From Nocardia blacklockiae (GTDB lineage: Bacteria; Actinomycetota; Actinomycetes; Mycobacteriales; Mycobacteriaceae), in the NCBI RefSeq assembly GCF_015477355.1, contig NZ_JADLRJ010000002.1, positions 763,172 through 827,171 on the forward strand: 64,000 nucleotides of DNA, written 5' to 3'. This document shows positions 34,214 to 44,515 of the stretch, piece by piece. Made by a program: the position numbers and the translations under genes. The notes under the pieces were generated by a model. It did not search any database and was not told the DNA's origin. It saw only the letters and a list, made by a program, of their open reading frames with translations. The first letter of the stretch is position 1, and every line of letters begins with the position of its first letter.

Positions 34214-35185
34214 ATGGCAAGGGATCTGACTCAACTCGAACTACTGACGGAGTTGGAGCCGGTTGCCGAACAGAACGTCAACCGACACCTGTCCATGGCC
34301 AAGGAATGGCACCCGCACGACTACGTCCCGTGGGACGACGGGCGCAACTTCGCCGCCCTGGGGGGAGTGGATTGGGACCCGTCGCAGTCGAAGCTCGGTG
34401 AGGTCGCCAAGGCGGCCATGATCACCAACCTGCTCACCGAGGACAACCTCCCCTCGTACCACCGCGAGATCGCCGAGAACTTCTCCCAGGACGGCGCGTG
34501 GGGCACCTGGGTCGGGCGCTGGACCGCCGAGGAGAACCGCCACGGCATCGTGATGCGCGACTATCTCGTCGTCACCCGCGGCGTCGATCCGGTGGCCCTC
34601 GAAGAGGCCCGGATGATCCACATGACCAACGGTTTCGCCTCACCCGCCGAGGCCGACGCCGGCTTCCTGCACTCGGTCGCCTACGTGACCTTCCAGGAAC
34701 TGGCCACCCGCGTCAGCCACCGCAACACCGGCAAGGTCTGCGACGACCCCATCGCCGACCGCATGCTGCAGCGCGTCGCCGCCGACGAGAACCTGCACAT
34801 GATCTTCTACCGCAACATGTGCGGCGCGGCCCTGGACCTGGCGCCCGACCAGGCGCTCGAGGCGATCACGCTGATCCTGGAGAACTTCCAGATGCCCGGC
34901 GCGGGCATGCCGAACTTCCGGCGCAACGGCGTCCTGATGGCCAAGCACGGCATCTACGACCTGCGTCAGCACCTGGAAGAGGTGGTCCAGCCGGTGCTCA
35001 AGAAGTGGAAGATCTTCGAGCGCACCGACTTCACCGCGCGCGGCGAGGAGGTGCGCGAGCGCCTGGGCCTGTTCCTGGAGAAGCTGGCCGGCGACGTCGT
35101 GAAGTTCGAGGAGCAGCGCGACCGCATGCTGGCCCGCGAGGCCGCCAAGCGCGAGCGTCAGCTGGCTTCCACGTCGGCCGGCTGA
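34214..35185 (+). CDS. desA: Acyl-ACP desaturase (DesA type)
   Basis: 323 residues from ATG 34214; GAAGGG at 34201-34206 is spaced correctly for this codon rather than ATG 34208. Ferritin-like diiron fold with the two ExxH pairs in AEENRHGIV and DENLHMIFYRN, plus the carboxylate in LTEDNLP. It introduces a double bond into ACP-bound long acyl chains, used in mycolic-acid or membrane-lipid synthesis. Orthologous position to M. tuberculosis desA1 (next to dusB). A terminator follows. Confidence 0.92.
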   Translation: MARDLTQLELLTELEPVAEQNVNRHLSMAKEWHPHDYVPWDDGRNFAALGGVDWDPSQSKLGEVAKAAMITNLLTEDNLPSYHREIAENFSQDGAWGTWVGRWTAEENRHGIVMRDYLVVTRGVDPVALEEARMIHMTNGFASPAEADAGFLHSVAYVTFQELATRVSHRNTGKVCDDPIADRMLQRVAADENLHMIFYRNMCGAALDLAPDQALEAITLILENFQMPGAGMPNFRRNGVLMAKHGIYDLRQHLEEVVQPVLKKWKIFERTDFTARGEEVRERLGLFLEKLAGDVVKFEEQRDRMLAREAAKRERQLASTSAG

Positions 35186-35200
35186 GGTCCGTCGGATTCG

Positions 35201-35236
35201 AACCGCCCCCGGGCCGCCGCGGCTTCGGGGGCGGTT
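35201..35236 (+). terminator. Terminator after desA
   Basis: AACCGCCCCCG (35201-35211) pairs exactly with CGGGGGCGGTT (35226-35236), followed by TTGCC. Confidence 0.8.
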
Positions 35237-35311
35237 TGCCGTCGGTGCCCGGCGGTCGCGGCGTGTTCGGTCCGTCACCCGGCGGCCGGCCGAGCTCGTA
35301 TCGCAGGGAGA

Positions 35312-36469
35312 ATGGTGGCCATGCAGTCCGTCCTTCAGAGCCAGGCACCCGTGCGGATCGGCCCCTACCCGGTCGATCCGCCGGTCGTGCTCGCCCCGAT
35401 GGCGGGCATCACCAATCTGGCGTTCCGGCAGCTGTGCCGTGAATTCGGCAGCCCCACCTCGCTCTACGTCTGCGAGATGATCACCGCCCGCGCCATCGTC
35501 GAGCGCGATCCGAAGACGATGCACATGATGTCGTTCGGAGCGGGCGAGTTCCCGCGCTCGATGCAGCTCTACGGCGTCGACCCCGCCACGATGGCCGAGG
35601 CCGTCCGGATCATCGTCGGCGAGAACCTGGCCGACCACATCGACACCAACTACGGCTGTCCGGTGCCGAAGGTGACCCGCCTCGGCGGCGGTTCCGCGCT
35701 GCCGTACAAGCGGCGGCTGTTCGGTGAGATCGTGCGGGCCATGGTGGCCGCCGCCGAGCCCGCGGGCGTGCCGGTCACGGTGAAGTTCCGCATCGGCATC
35801 GACGACGACCACATCACCTATCTCGACGCCGGGCGGATCGCCGAGGCCGAGGGCGCGGCGGCCGTCGCGCTGCACGCCCGCACCGCGGCCCAGCGCTACT
35901 CCGGCAGCGCCGACTGGTCGGCCATCGCGCGGCTCAAGGAGGCCGTGACGACGATCCCCGTGCTCGGCAACGGCGACATCTTCAGCGCCGGCGACGCGCT
36001 GCGCATGATGGCCGAAACCGGTTGCGACGGAGTCGTTGTCGGCCGCGGCTGCCTCGGCCGCCCCTGGCTGTTCGCCGAACTCCAGGCCGCCCTGCGCGGC
36101 GAGCCGATCCCCGCCGGGCCGAACCTGGGCCGCGTCGGCGAGATCCTCTACCGCCACGCCGCCCTCCTCGCCGACCACGACGGCGAGGACAAGGGCCTAC
36201 GAGACCTGCGCAAACACATGGCCTGGTACCTGATGGGCTTCCCCGTCGGCGCCGACCTCCGCCGCCGCTTCGCCAGCGTCTCGACCCTGACCGAACTCCG
36301 AGACCTGATCGGCGAACTCGACCCCACCGCCCCCTTCCCGAAGGACGCCGAGGGCCCCCGCGGCCGCCAGGGCTCCCCCGGCAAGGTCAGCCTCCCCCAC
36401 GGCTGGCTCGACGACCCGGAGGACGCCGCCGTCCCCACCGCCGCGGATGTGATGCACAGCGGCGGCTGA
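35312..36469 (+). CDS. dusB: tRNA-dihydrouridine synthase, DusB type
   Basis: 385 residues. FMN-dependent TIM barrel: APMAGITNLAFRQLCREFG, NYGCPVPKVTRLGGG with the catalytic Cys, VKFRIGIDD, ALHARTAAQRYSG, GNGDIF, VVGRGCLGRPWLF. It reduces uridines in tRNA. Start could be ATG 35312, GTG 35315 or ATG 35321; AGGGAG (35305-35310) fits the later two better. The 3' third uses almost only C-ending codons. Confidence 0.9.
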   Translation: MVAMQSVLQSQAPVRIGPYPVDPPVVLAPMAGITNLAFRQLCREFGSPTSLYVCEMITARAIVERDPKTMHMMSFGAGEFPRSMQLYGVDPATMAEAVRIIVGENLADHIDTNYGCPVPKVTRLGGGSALPYKRRLFGEIVRAMVAAAEPAGVPVTVKFRIGIDDDHITYLDAGRIAEAEGAAAVALHARTAAQRYSGSADWSAIARLKEAVTTIPVLGNGDIFSAGDALRMMAETGCDGVVVGRGCLGRPWLFAELQAALRGEPIPAGPNLGRVGEILYRHAALLADHDGEDKGLRDLRKHMAWYLMGFPVGADLRRRFASVSTLTELRDLIGELDPTAPFPKDAEGPRGRQGSPGKVSLPHGWLDDPEDAAVPTAADVMHSGG

Positions 36470-36622
36470 CCTGGGGTGTCGCACCTTCAACTGGCTCATC
36501 GTGGCTGAATCGTTATCATGTCCCGAGACCGGTGATGCTGTGCGCCTCCGAGCGGTTCACCCAACCTTGGGTTAACACATCAGGGTCCGGTCGGAGACGA
36601 ACGAGCAAAGCGAGGGTTCTTG

Positions 36623-39202
36623 GTGGGTGACGACGATCGGCACGGACGCACGTCCGGGCCCGGCGGTCGCGCCCCGTGGGAGCGCTATCGTGCTCCGGAA
36701 TCGGGTGACGACGATCCTTCCCCACGTCGCAGCCGGCACGCCGACGACGACGCCGGCTCCGCCCCGATCACCGTGCACGATCTGGTGCAGCGGGTCGACA
36801 ACGAGCGCGCCGGTCGCCGCCGGCGCCGGGACCCCGCACCGCCGCCCACACCCCCCGCCACGCGGCAGCAGCCCCCGGGCGCGCGGCCGTCCGCACCGCC
36901 TCCCACTGCACGGCAGGGCGGATCCCCCTCCGGCACAAGGCAACCCGCCGCGCCGCCGACCGGCGCACGCCCCGCCACACCGCCCGCGCAGCCGCCCGGC
37001 ACCCGGCAGCCCGCACCGCCACAGAGCGGCACACGGCCCGCCTCCCCTTCCGGCACAAGGCAATCCGCATCCCAGACGGGCGCACGTCCCGCCACCCCGT
37101 CCGGCTCACGGCAGCCCGCCTCCCAGACCGGCGCACGGCCCGACACACCGCCCGGCTCGCGGCAGCCCGCCTCCCCGCCCAGCGCACGGCCGACGGCCAC
37201 CCCGCCCGCCGCCTCGCCGAGCACCCGGCAGCCCACCACACCACCCGGAACGCGGCAGTCCGCGTCCCAGACCGGCGCACGACCTGCCGCACCGTCCGGC
37301 ACCCGGCAGCCTGCCTCCCAGACCGGCGCACAATCCCCGTCGGCCGGGGGCACACGGCAGAACCCCGCATCACCCACCGGCCGCCGCCACCGCACCGATG
37401 ACGAAGGCCCCCAGGGCAATTCCCCCACGCGCGCACCGGGTGCGGACGACCGGCCGACCGATACCGTCGCACCGGCCGCCGTGGGCCCCGTCGCGGCCGC
37501 CCTCCGCGCGCCCGCAGGACCAGCGGCCGCGGAGCCCGCGTCACCCGGGCGGCGCTCGGCCACCGAGCAAGTCACCGACAAGCTCCCGGTCCCCGAATCC
37601 GAGACACCCGAACCCGAGTCGGAGCGCGCTACTCCCGCCGCGCGGCCGAAGACCGTCGGCGCGCCCACGCTGTCGCGGCTGGCGGCGAGCAAGCAGCGGC
37701 AGCGCCGGCGACTACAACTGGTCGGGCGCTCCACGACGGCGTTCGTCGCCGTGCTCACGCTCGTGGTGACGGGCGTGGGCTGGAACTACCTGCGCGCCAC
37801 CGACAACGGCTTCCAGCAGGTGTCCGCGCTGGACGAGAAGTCCGACGACATCGTCGACCCCGGCGGTCAGCTCGGCGACGAGAACTTCCTCATCGTCGGC
37901 ACCGACACCCGCGCCGACGTGGACGGCAACATCGGCGCCGGCACCACCGAGGATGCCGAGGGCGCCCGCGCCGACACGGTCATGCTGGTGCACATCCCCG
38001 AGAACCGGCAGCGCGTCGTCGCGGTGTCGTTCCCCCGCGACCTCGACGTCACCCGGCCGGTCTGCGAGGGCTGGGACAACGAGAAGGCCCGCTACACCGA
38101 GGCCTCGTTCCCGCAGGCCGCGGGCGACAAGCTGAACGCCACCTACGCCCTGGGCGGCCCGAAGTGCCTGACCAAGGTGATCCAGAAACTGGTCGGCCTG
38201 CGCATCGGCCACTTCGTCGGCATCGACTTCAACGGCTTCTCCTCGATGGTCGACACCATCGGCGGCGTCGAGGTCTGCACGAAGAAGCCGCTGGTCGACG
38301 ACGAGCTCGGCACCATCCTGCCCAACCCGGGCCGGCAGGTCCTCAACGGCCCGACCGCCCTGGACTACGTCCGCGCCCGGCACGTCTACGGCGAGGAGCG
38401 CAGCGACTACGACCGCATCCACCGCCAGCAGCTGTTCCTGTCGTCGCTGCTGCGCGGGGCGCTGTCGAACAAGGTGCTCTTCGACATCGGCAAGCTGAAC
38501 GGCTTCATCAACGCCTTCTCCAGCAGCGCCTTCATGGACGCCGTCAGCACCAAGGACCTGCTGATGCTGGGTCGTTCGCTGCAGAAGGTGGACGCCGGGG
38601 CGATCACGTTCCTGACCGTGCCCACCGCGGGCACCACGTCCTACGGCAACGAGATTCCCCGCGAGTCCGACATCAAGGAGATCTTCCGCGCGATCATCGA
38701 CGATCAGCCGCTGCCGGGCGAGAAGAAGGCGCCAGAGCCGAGCCCGAACCCCACCACCGCGTCGCCCGCGCCGAGGGCCCTGACCGCCGTCGACCCGAGC
38801 ACGGTCTCGGTGCAGGTCTCCAACGGCTCCGGCACGCCGGGCATCGCGAACACCTCGGCGACCAAGCTGTCCAGCCAGGGTTTCCAGATCTACAACGTCG
38901 GCAACTACTCCGGCGGCACGATCGCGGCGACCAAGGTGCGCTTCTCGTCCGGGCTCGAGGCGGAGGCCGCCACGGTCGCGTCCGCGATCCCGGGTGCCAC
39001 GCTCGAGTCCACCGCGGGCCTGGGCAGCATCGTGGAAGTGGCGCTGGGCTCGGACTACACGGGCACGGTGCGGGCGCCGACCTCGTTCGGGAGCACGCTG
39101 CCGGAGATTCCGACCACGGCCTCGGGCTCGACCGAGAGCACCCCGGCCGCCCTGCCCTCCGATCTCGAACACGTCAACGCCGCCGACGACAACTGCAAGT
39201 GA
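36623..39202 (+). CDS. LytR-CpsA-Psr (LCP) family cell-wall ligase with Pro-rich repeats
   Basis: 859 residues from GTG 36623 (GAGGG 6 nt upstream). Residues 70-250 hold imperfect repeats of the type GTRQPASQTGARPAT. One transmembrane helix is near 369-389 (FVAVLTLVVTGVGW). The LCP domain spans about 430-620 (GTDTRAD, RADTVMLVHI, SFPRDLDV, GIDFNGFSSMVD, LDYVRARH). A LytR_C domain is at about 725-815 (VQVSNGSGTPGIANTSATKL). It joins arabinogalactan or teichoic-type polymers to peptidoglycan outside the membrane. Rv0822c position. Confidence 0.9.
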   Translation: MGDDDRHGRTSGPGGRAPWERYRAPESGDDDPSPRRSRHADDDAGSAPITVHDLVQRVDNERAGRRRRRDPAPPPTPPATRQQPPGARPSAPPPTARQGGSPSGTRQPAAPPTGARPATPPAQPPGTRQPAPPQSGTRPASPSGTRQSASQTGARPATPSGSRQPASQTGARPDTPPGSRQPASPPSARPTATPPAASPSTRQPTTPPGTRQSASQTGARPAAPSGTRQPASQTGAQSPSAGGTRQNPASPTGRRHRTDDEGPQGNSPTRAPGADDRPTDTVAPAAVGPVAAALRAPAGPAAAEPASPGRRSATEQVTDKLPVPESETPEPESERATPAARPKTVGAPTLSRLAASKQRQRRRLQLVGRSTTAFVAVLTLVVTGVGWNYLRATDNGFQQVSALDEKSDDIVDPGGQLGDENFLIVGTDTRADVDGNIGAGTTEDAEGARADTVMLVHIPENRQRVVAVSFPRDLDVTRPVCEGWDNEKARYTEASFPQAAGDKLNATYALGGPKCLTKVIQKLVGLRIGHFVGIDFNGFSSMVDTIGGVEVCTKKPLVDDELGTILPNPGRQVLNGPTALDYVRARHVYGEERSDYDRIHRQQLFLSSLLRGALSNKVLFDIGKLNGFINAFSSSAFMDAVSTKDLLMLGRSLQKVDAGAITFLTVPTAGTTSYGNEIPRESDIKEIFRAIIDDQPLPGEKKAPEPSPNPTTASPAPRALTAVDPSTVSVQVSNGSGTPGIANTSATKLSSQGFQIYNVGNYSGGTIAATKVRFSSGLEAEAATVASAIPGATLESTAGLGSIVEVALGSDYTGTVRAPTSFGSTLPEIPTTASGSTESTPAALPSDLEHVNAADDNCK

Positions 39203-39211
39203 GCGCCCGTC

Positions 39212-39231
39212 ACCAGCGGAATTCCGCTGGT
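39212..39231. terminator. 20-bp perfect palindrome after the LCP gene
   Basis: ACCAGCGGAATTCCGCTGGT is a perfect palindrome 10 bp after the stop codon. It is likely a terminator hairpin; an operator for the phoU promoter 50 bp further on is the alternative. Confidence 0.6.
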
Positions 39232-39300
39232 CTCGGGCAACACCATGGATTCACCCGCCGTTCGTGACTTGGTCAGCGCCGGGAACTAGTGTTTGTTTTC

Positions 39301-39972
39301 ATGCGTGTCATCTACAACGAACAAATGGCCGATCTCGCCAACATGCTGGGCGAGATGGCCGGTCTCGCGGGCTCCGCGATGGATCGGGCGACGCAGTCGC
39401 TGCTGCAGGCCGATCTCACGCTGGCCGAACAGGTGATCTCCGAGCACGACCAGATCGCCGAGATGATCACGCAGGCCGAGGAGAAGGCGTTCGCGCTGCT
39501 GGCGTTGCAGGCGCCGGTCGCCGGTGACCTGCGCCAGGTGGTCAGCGCGATCCAGATCGTGTCGGACGTGAACCGCATGGGTGCCCTGGCGCTGCATGTG
39601 GCCAAGGTCGCCCGGCGCCGGCACCCGAATCACGCCCTGCCCGAGGCCGTCAACGGCTACTTCGCCGAGATGGGCCGGATCGCGGTGAACATGGGCAAGG
39701 CCGCCCAGGAGGTCCTGGAGACGCGCGACCCCGAGCGGGCCGCGCAGCTCAACCAGGACGACGAGGCGATGGACGACCTGCACCGCCACCTGTTCACCCT
39801 GCTGATGGACCGGGAGTGGAAGTACGGCGTGGCCCCGGCCGTCGACGTGACCCTGCTGGGCCGCTACTACGAGCGTTTCGCCGACCACGCCGTCGAGATC
39901 GGCCGCCGAGTGGTGTTCCTGGTCACCGGCGTGCTGCCGCCGGACGAGGACGTCGAGGTGGAACAGCTCTAG
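39301..39972 (+). CDS. phoU: Phosphate signalling protein PhoU
   Basis: 223 residues from ATG 39301. Two PhoU three-helix repeats with the metal-binding carboxylate motifs, for example [14 protein letters not shown] and [20 protein letters not shown]. It links the Pst transporter to the phosphate-sensing kinase in the cytoplasm. No ribosome site precedes it; TAGTGT (39288-39293) is a -10 at the spacing that gives a leaderless message. Its stop overlaps the convergent exporter gene by CTAG. Confidence 0.92.
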   Translation: MRVIYNEQMADLANMLGEMAGLAGSAMDRATQSLLQADLTLAEQVISEHDQIAEMITQAEEKAFALLALQAPVAGDLRQVVSAIQIVSDVNRMGALALHVAKVARRRHPNHALPEAVNGYFAEMGRIAVNMGKAAQEVLETRDPERAAQLNQDDEAMDDLHRHLFTLLMDREWKYGVAPAVDVTLLGRYYERFADHAVEIGRRVVFLVTGVLPPDEDVEVEQL

Positions 39973-41570
39973 TCGCACTCGCGCCAGGCGAGCAGCGGCG
40001 ACTCGACACGCTCCGGTTTCCAGGGCAGCAGCACGGCCACCGCGACGGTGCAGACCAGTAGCGCGCCCACGGCGAGATACGAGGCGGCCTGCGCGCCTTC
40101 CAGCGCGGCCACCTTCATGGCGCGCACCAGGTCGGCCTTCGCGCCCGCGAAGAAGGGGCTGATCGGCGCCCGCACGATCTCCAGCACGCTGATCGGGGTG
40201 TCGCGGGCGATGCTCTTCTGATCCGGGCTCATGATCCCGGCCGGGATGGCGTCGATCCGGGCGCCGACGCGGGCAGTGTAGGTCGAGGTCATGATCGAAC
40301 CCAGCACCGCGACGCCGAGGGTGCCGCCCACCTCGCGCGTGGTGTCGTTGACCGCCGACCCCGCACCGGCCTCGTGTTCGGGCACCGCGCCCATGATCGA
40401 GGCGGTGGCCGGCCCCTGCACCACGCCGAAGCCGATGCCCATCAGCACCATCGACACCAGAACCGTTCCGGCGTAAGGCGTTTCGACCCGCACCTGGCCC
40501 GCGAGGTACATGCCCGCGGTGAGCAGCAGCAGTCCCGACAGTATCGTCGCGGTGGTGCCCGCGCGCTGCGCCACCAGGGTCGCGACCGGCGCGCCCACCC
40601 CGACCGCCGCGGCGAACGGCAGCGAGTGAATCCCGAATTCCAGTGCGCTGAACTCCTTTACGCCTTGGAAGTACTGGGTGATGAGGAACAGGAATCCGAA
40701 GGCGCAGAAGTAGGACACGGTGATCGCCAGCGCGGGCACCGAGAAGCGCCGGATCCGGAACAGCCGCACATCGAGCACCGGCGAGTCCACCCGCAGCTCC
40801 CACGCGACGTAAACCACCAGCAGCACAATCGAAATCACGTATCCGGCGATGCTGCGCTCGGCCAGCCAGCCGTATTTCGGCGCCTCGATGATCGTCCACA
40901 CCAGTGTCGTGACGGCCACCAGGGACAACCCGATGCCCACCACATCGAGCCGCCCGCTGTGCTCGGCCCGCGACTCCGGCACCACGACCAGCACGGCCGC
41001 GAGCGCCAGCAACGCGATCGGCACGTTGATCCAGAAGACCGAATGCCAGCTGAAGTACTCCAGCAGCCACCCGCCGGTGACGGGGCCGATGGCCACCGCG
41101 ACGCCGGCCATCGCCGTCCACAGCGCGATGGCTCCAGCCCGCAGCCGGGCCTCGGGGAACAGGTTGATGATCAACGCCAGCGTCGCCGGAAACACCGCCG
41201 CCGCAAAGACTCCCATGCCCGCCCGGGCGGCGATCACCTGACCGAGCGAGCCGGACAGCGCGCCCGCGGCCGACATCGCCGCCACCCCCGCGAGCCCGAT
41301 CACCATCACCCGCCGCCGCCCGAACCGGTCACCCAGATGCCCCAGCGCCAGCAGCAGTCCCGCGAACGCCAGCGTGAAAGCGTCGACGATCCACTGCAAT
41401 CCGCTCATCCGGGCCTGCAGCTGCACGGCCATCGACGGCAGCGCCACATTCACCAAGGTGTTGTCGAGCACCACCAGCAACTCCGCGAGACAGATCGCGA
41501 GCAGCGCGAGCACCCGCACCCGCCCGGCGGGCGCCACCCCGGCCCGCCGGCTCACCGTTGATACCGCCAT
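39969..41570 (-). CDS. DHA2-family (14-helix) MFS drug exporter
   Basis: 533 residues from ATG 41570 with GGGAGG upstream. About fourteen hydrophobic helices; DHA2 signatures [18 protein letters not shown] (motif D1), [14 protein letters not shown] (motif A) and [23 protein letters not shown] (motif C region). Proton-driven efflux of hydrophobic drugs is the family role. A palindrome at 41593 may be the site of an unlinked repressor. It sits between phoU and the pst operon with no evident link. Confidence 0.88.
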   Translation of the reverse strand: MAVSTVSRRAGVAPAGRVRVLALLAICLAELLVVLDNTLVNVALPSMAVQLQARMSGLQWIVDAFTLAFAGLLLALGHLGDRFGRRRVMVIGLAGVAAMSAAGALSGSLGQVIAARAGMGVFAAAVFPATLALIINLFPEARLRAGAIALWTAMAGVAVAIGPVTGGWLLEYFSWHSVFWINVPIALLALAAVLVVVPESRAEHSGRLDVVGIGLSLVAVTTLVWTIIEAPKYGWLAERSIAGYVISIVLLVVYVAWELRVDSPVLDVRLFRIRRFSVPALAITVSYFCAFGFLFLITQYFQGVKEFSALEFGIHSLPFAAAVGVGAPVATLVAQRAGTTATILSGLLLLTAGMYLAGQVRVETPYAGTVLVSMVLMGIGFGVVQGPATASIMGAVPEHEAGAGSAVNDTTREVGGTLGVAVLGSIMTSTYTARVGARIDAIPAGIMSPDQKSIARDTPISVLEIVRAPISPFFAGAKADLVRAMKVAALEGAQAASYLAVGALLVCTVAVAVLLPWKPERVESPLLAWRECD

Positions 41571-41592
41571 CCCATGCCTCCCGTTCCCGTCG

Positions 41593-41610
41593 CTATAACG
41601 ATCGGTGTAG
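41593..41610. promoter_or_regulatory. Imperfect palindrome upstream of the DHA2 exporter
   Basis: CTATAACGATCGGTGTAG pairs at 7 of 9 positions around GATC. It is 23-40 bp upstream of the start, as expected for a TetR-type operator. No regulator gene is adjacent. Confidence 0.5.
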
Positions 41611-41707
41611 TAGGCAAGAACGATATCTGTAACCAAAAGTTGCAGACAACCACCCACGGTATGAGTGACAGGACCGACAACGGAGCACGATCAGTGAGCT
41701 GAAACAC

Positions 41708-41735
41708 AAAAACCCCGGCCCAACCGGGCCGGGGT
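41708..41735 (-). terminator. Terminator of the pst operon
   Basis: Stem ACCCCGGCCC (41712-41721) with GGGCCGGGGT (41726-41735). On the minus strand it is followed by TTTTTGTGTTTC, an unusually good T-run. Confidence 0.88.
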
Positions 41736-41752
41736 CGTGAAAGGGGCGAGGT

Positions 41753-42529
41753 CTAGCCGAATCGGCCGGAGATGTAGTCCTCGGTCTCCTTGCGGGAGGG
41801 GTTGGAGAAGATCTTCTCCGTCTCGTCGATCTCGATCAGCTTGCCCGGCTTGCCCTGCGCCTCGAGGTTGAAGAACGCGGTCTGGTCGCTCACGCGCGCC
41901 GCCTGCTGCATGTTGTGCGTGACGATCACGATCGTGAATTCCTTCTTCAGCTCCGCGATCAGGTCCTCGATCGCCAGCGTGGAAATCGGGTCCAGCGCCG
42001 AGCAGGGCTCGTCCATCAGCAACACGTCCGGCGACACCGCGATGGCCCGAGCGATACACAGCCGCTGCTGCTGACCGCCCGACAACCCGCCGCCCGGCTT
42101 GTCGAGCCGGTCCTTGACCTCGTTCCAGAGGTTGGCGCCCTTGAGAGACCGCTCGGCGACCTCGTCGAGCTCCTTCTTGTTCCGCACGCCCTGCAACTTC
42201 AGCCCCGCCACCACGTTGTCGCGAATGGACATGGTGGGGAAGGGATTCGGCCGCTGGAACACCATTCCGATGGTCCGCCGCACGCCCACCGGATCGATCT
42301 GGGACCCGTAGATGTCCTCGCCGTCGAGCAGCACCGCGCCCTCGACGCGGGCGTTCGGCGTCACCTCGTGCATGCGGTTGAGCGAGCGCAGCACCGTGGA
42401 CTTGCCGCAACCCGAGGGACCGATGAAGGCGGTGACACTGCGCGGCAGCACGGTCAGCTGCACGTCGGCGACGGCGTGGAACTTGCCGTAGTAGATGTTG
42501 AGATCTTTGACGTCGATCCGCTTGGCCAT
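41753..42529 (-). CDS. pstB: Phosphate ABC transporter ATPase PstB
   Basis: 258 residues. Walker [11 protein letters not shown]-loop [13 protein letters not shown], signature [14 protein letters not shown], Walker [14 protein letters not shown] and switch His in VTHNMQQA. It energises phosphate uptake. Start ATG 42529, 20 bp after pstA. Last gene of pstSCAB. Confidence 0.96.
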   Translation of the reverse strand: MAKRIDVKDLNIYYGKFHAVADVQLTVLPRSVTAFIGPSGCGKSTVLRSLNRMHEVTPNARVEGAVLLDGEDIYGSQIDPVGVRRTIGMVFQRPNPFPTMSIRDNVVAGLKLQGVRNKKELDEVAERSLKGANLWNEVKDRLDKPGGGLSGGQQQRLCIARAIAVSPDVLLMDEPCSALDPISTLAIEDLIAELKKEFTIVIVTHNMQQAARVSDQTAFFNLEAQGKPGKLIEIDETEKIFSNPSRKETEDYISGRFG

Positions 42530-42549
42530 GTCGAATGTTCCGTTCGCTT

Positions 42550-43452
42550 CTATCGGTTCCGGGTGAGCAGCTTGTTGACGACCGCGGCCCCGAGATACAG
42601 CAGCGCGATGATCAGGATCAGCGTCAGGGCCGCGCCCCACACCCGCCACCGGCCGGCCGGTTCCGGGTTGGCCAGCTCCTGGTAGATCAGCAGCGGCAGC
42701 GACGCCATGTTCCCGTCGAAAAGGTTGGTGTTGATGGACTTCGAGTAGCCGACCAACACCAGCACGGGGGCGGTCTCGCCCATGACTCGCGCCACCGCCA
42801 GCAGCATGCCGCTGATCATGCCCGGCAGCGCGGTCGGCACGACGATCCGAAGGATGGTCTTCCATTTCGGTATCCCCAGGGCGTAGGACGCTTCGCGCAA
42901 TTCGTCGGGGACCAGCTTGAGCATCTCCTCCGTGCTGCGCACCACCACGGGCAGCATCAGCAGCACCAGTGCCAGCGCGACCGCGAAGGCGCTCTGCGGC
43001 GCGCCGAAGGTGGCGATCCAGAACGCGAACACGAACAGCGCGGCCACGATCGAGGGCACGCCGGCGAGGATGTCGACCATGAAGGTGGTGGTCCGGGCCA
43101 GCCAGCCGCGGCCGTACTCGACCAGGTACACGGCGGCCATGATGCCCAGCGGCACCGCGATCACCGCGGCGATGGCCGACTGCACGATGGTGCCGTAGAT
43201 GGCGTGGTACACACCGCCCGCGAACTGGTCGGGCAGCACGCCCTTCTGTGACTTACCCCACCAGCCGCTGCTGGTGACGGCGTCGAAACCCTTGCTGAGC
43301 ACCAGGATCAGCACCCAGCACAGCGGCACCAGCGCGATCGCGAAGCACAGCCACATCACCGCGGTGGCGGCCTGGTTGCGGATCCGGCGGCCCAGGCTGA
43401 TGGTCCGGAACGCGGGGGCCTTGATCGGGCGGTCGAGAGTGGTTGTCGCCAT
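42550..43452 (-). CDS. pstA: Phosphate ABC transporter permease PstA
   Basis: 300 residues with six helices. The permease loop reads [32 protein letters not shown], and [16 protein letters not shown] is a PstA hallmark. Start ATG overlaps the pstC stop (TAATG). Confidence 0.95.
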   Translation of the reverse strand: MATTTLDRPIKAPAFRTISLGRRIRNQAATAVMWLCFAIALVPLCWVLILVLSKGFDAVTSSGWWGKSQKGVLPDQFAGGVYHAIYGTIVQSAIAAVIAVPLGIMAAVYLVEYGRGWLARTTTFMVDILAGVPSIVAALFVFAFWIATFGAPQSAFAVALALVLLMLPVVVRSTEEMLKLVPDELREASYALGIPKWKTILRIVVPTALPGMISGMLLAVARVMGETAPVLVLVGYSKSINTNLFDGNMASLPLLIYQELANPEPAGRWRVWGAALTLILIIALLYLGAAVVNKLLTRNR

Positions 43453-44501
43453 TACCCGTTCACCTTCCCGCCGGCCGCGATCCGTGCCAGCGCGTTGACG
43501 ACGAAGGTCAGCGCGAACAGCACGAAGCCGGCGGCGATGTAGGCGCCGGTGGGCAGCGCCTGACTGAATTCCGAAGCGGCCGAGGCGATCTTGGAGGCGA
43601 AGGTGTAGCCGCCGTCGAACAGCGACCAGTGCCCGGCCGACGCCGCGGTGCGCAGCACCACCAGCACGGCGATCGTCTCGCCGAGCGCGCGGCCCAGGCC
43701 GAGCATGGAGCCCGCGATCACGCCGCTGCGGCCGTAGGGCAGTACGGTCATCCGCACCACCTCCCACTTGGTGGCGCCCAGTGCCTGCGCCGCCTCGATG
43801 TGCGCGCGCGGCGTCAGGTTGAACACCTCGCGGCTGACCGAGGTGATGATCGGCAGAATCATCACCGCCAGCACCACGCCGGCGGTGAAGATGGTGCCGC
43901 CGCCGCTGATCGACACGTTGCCGCTGTCGAACAGGAAGAACCAGCCGAGATGGTCGTTGAGGAATTCCTCGAACGGCGCCAGCCGCTGGGCCAGCACCAG
44001 GAAACCCCACAGACCGAACACGATCGAAGGCACCGCCGCGAGCAGGTCGACGATGATGGCGAACGGCCGGGCCAGCATCTTCGGCGCGTACTGCGTCAGG
44101 AACAACGCGATACCGACGCCCAGCGGCACCGCGATCACCAACGCCAACAGCGAACTCAGCACCGTGACCATGAACAGGTCGCGGATGCCGAAGTGCATGT
44201 CGTCGGAGTTGGTGACGTTGAAATCGGCGCTGGTGAAGAAGTTGGCCTTGTTCGCCGCCACCGACGGCACCGCCCGGATCAACAGGAACAGCGCGATGAG
44301 CGCGATCGCCGCGACGATGGTCGCGCCGGCGGCCGTGGCCAGCGAGCGGAAGATCATTTCCGCTCGGGCGCTGTGCGCGCCGCGGCCGCGTTGCGCCGGT
44401 TCGGTGCTGGATTCGCTGGGCATAGGGGGAGTATCTCCGCCCGCCCGCGGGCCGGTCGAGTCCGGCCGGTCCGCGGCGGTGACTTCGTCGTGCACGGTCA
44501 T
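43452..44501 (-). CDS. pstC: Phosphate ABC transporter permease PstC
   Basis: 349 residues. A polar N-terminal extension of about 48 residues precedes six helices. [17 protein letters not shown] and [28 protein letters not shown] are diagnostic. Partner of PstA in the membrane channel. Confidence 0.95.
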   Translation of the reverse strand: MTVHDEVTAADRPDSTGPRAGGDTPPMPSESSTEPAQRGRGAHSARAEMIFRSLATAAGATIVAAIALIALFLLIRAVPSVAANKANFFTSADFNVTNSDDMHFGIRDLFMVTVLSSLLALVIAVPLGVGIALFLTQYAPKMLARPFAIIVDLLAAVPSIVFGLWGFLVLAQRLAPFEEFLNDHLGWFFLFDSGNVSISGGGTIFTAGVVLAVMILPIITSVSREVFNLTPRAHIEAAQALGATKWEVVRMTVLPYGRSGVIAGSMLGLGRALGETIAVLVVLRTAASAGHWSLFDGGYTFASKIASAASEFSQALPTGAYIAAGFVLFALTFVVNALARIAAGGKVNG

Positions 44502-44515
44502 GAGGTTCTACGCAA

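Noticed and set aside
37712-39172. Long minus-strand frame opposite the LCP gene
   Set aside because: Shadow of high-GC3 codons; no domain and no ribosome site.
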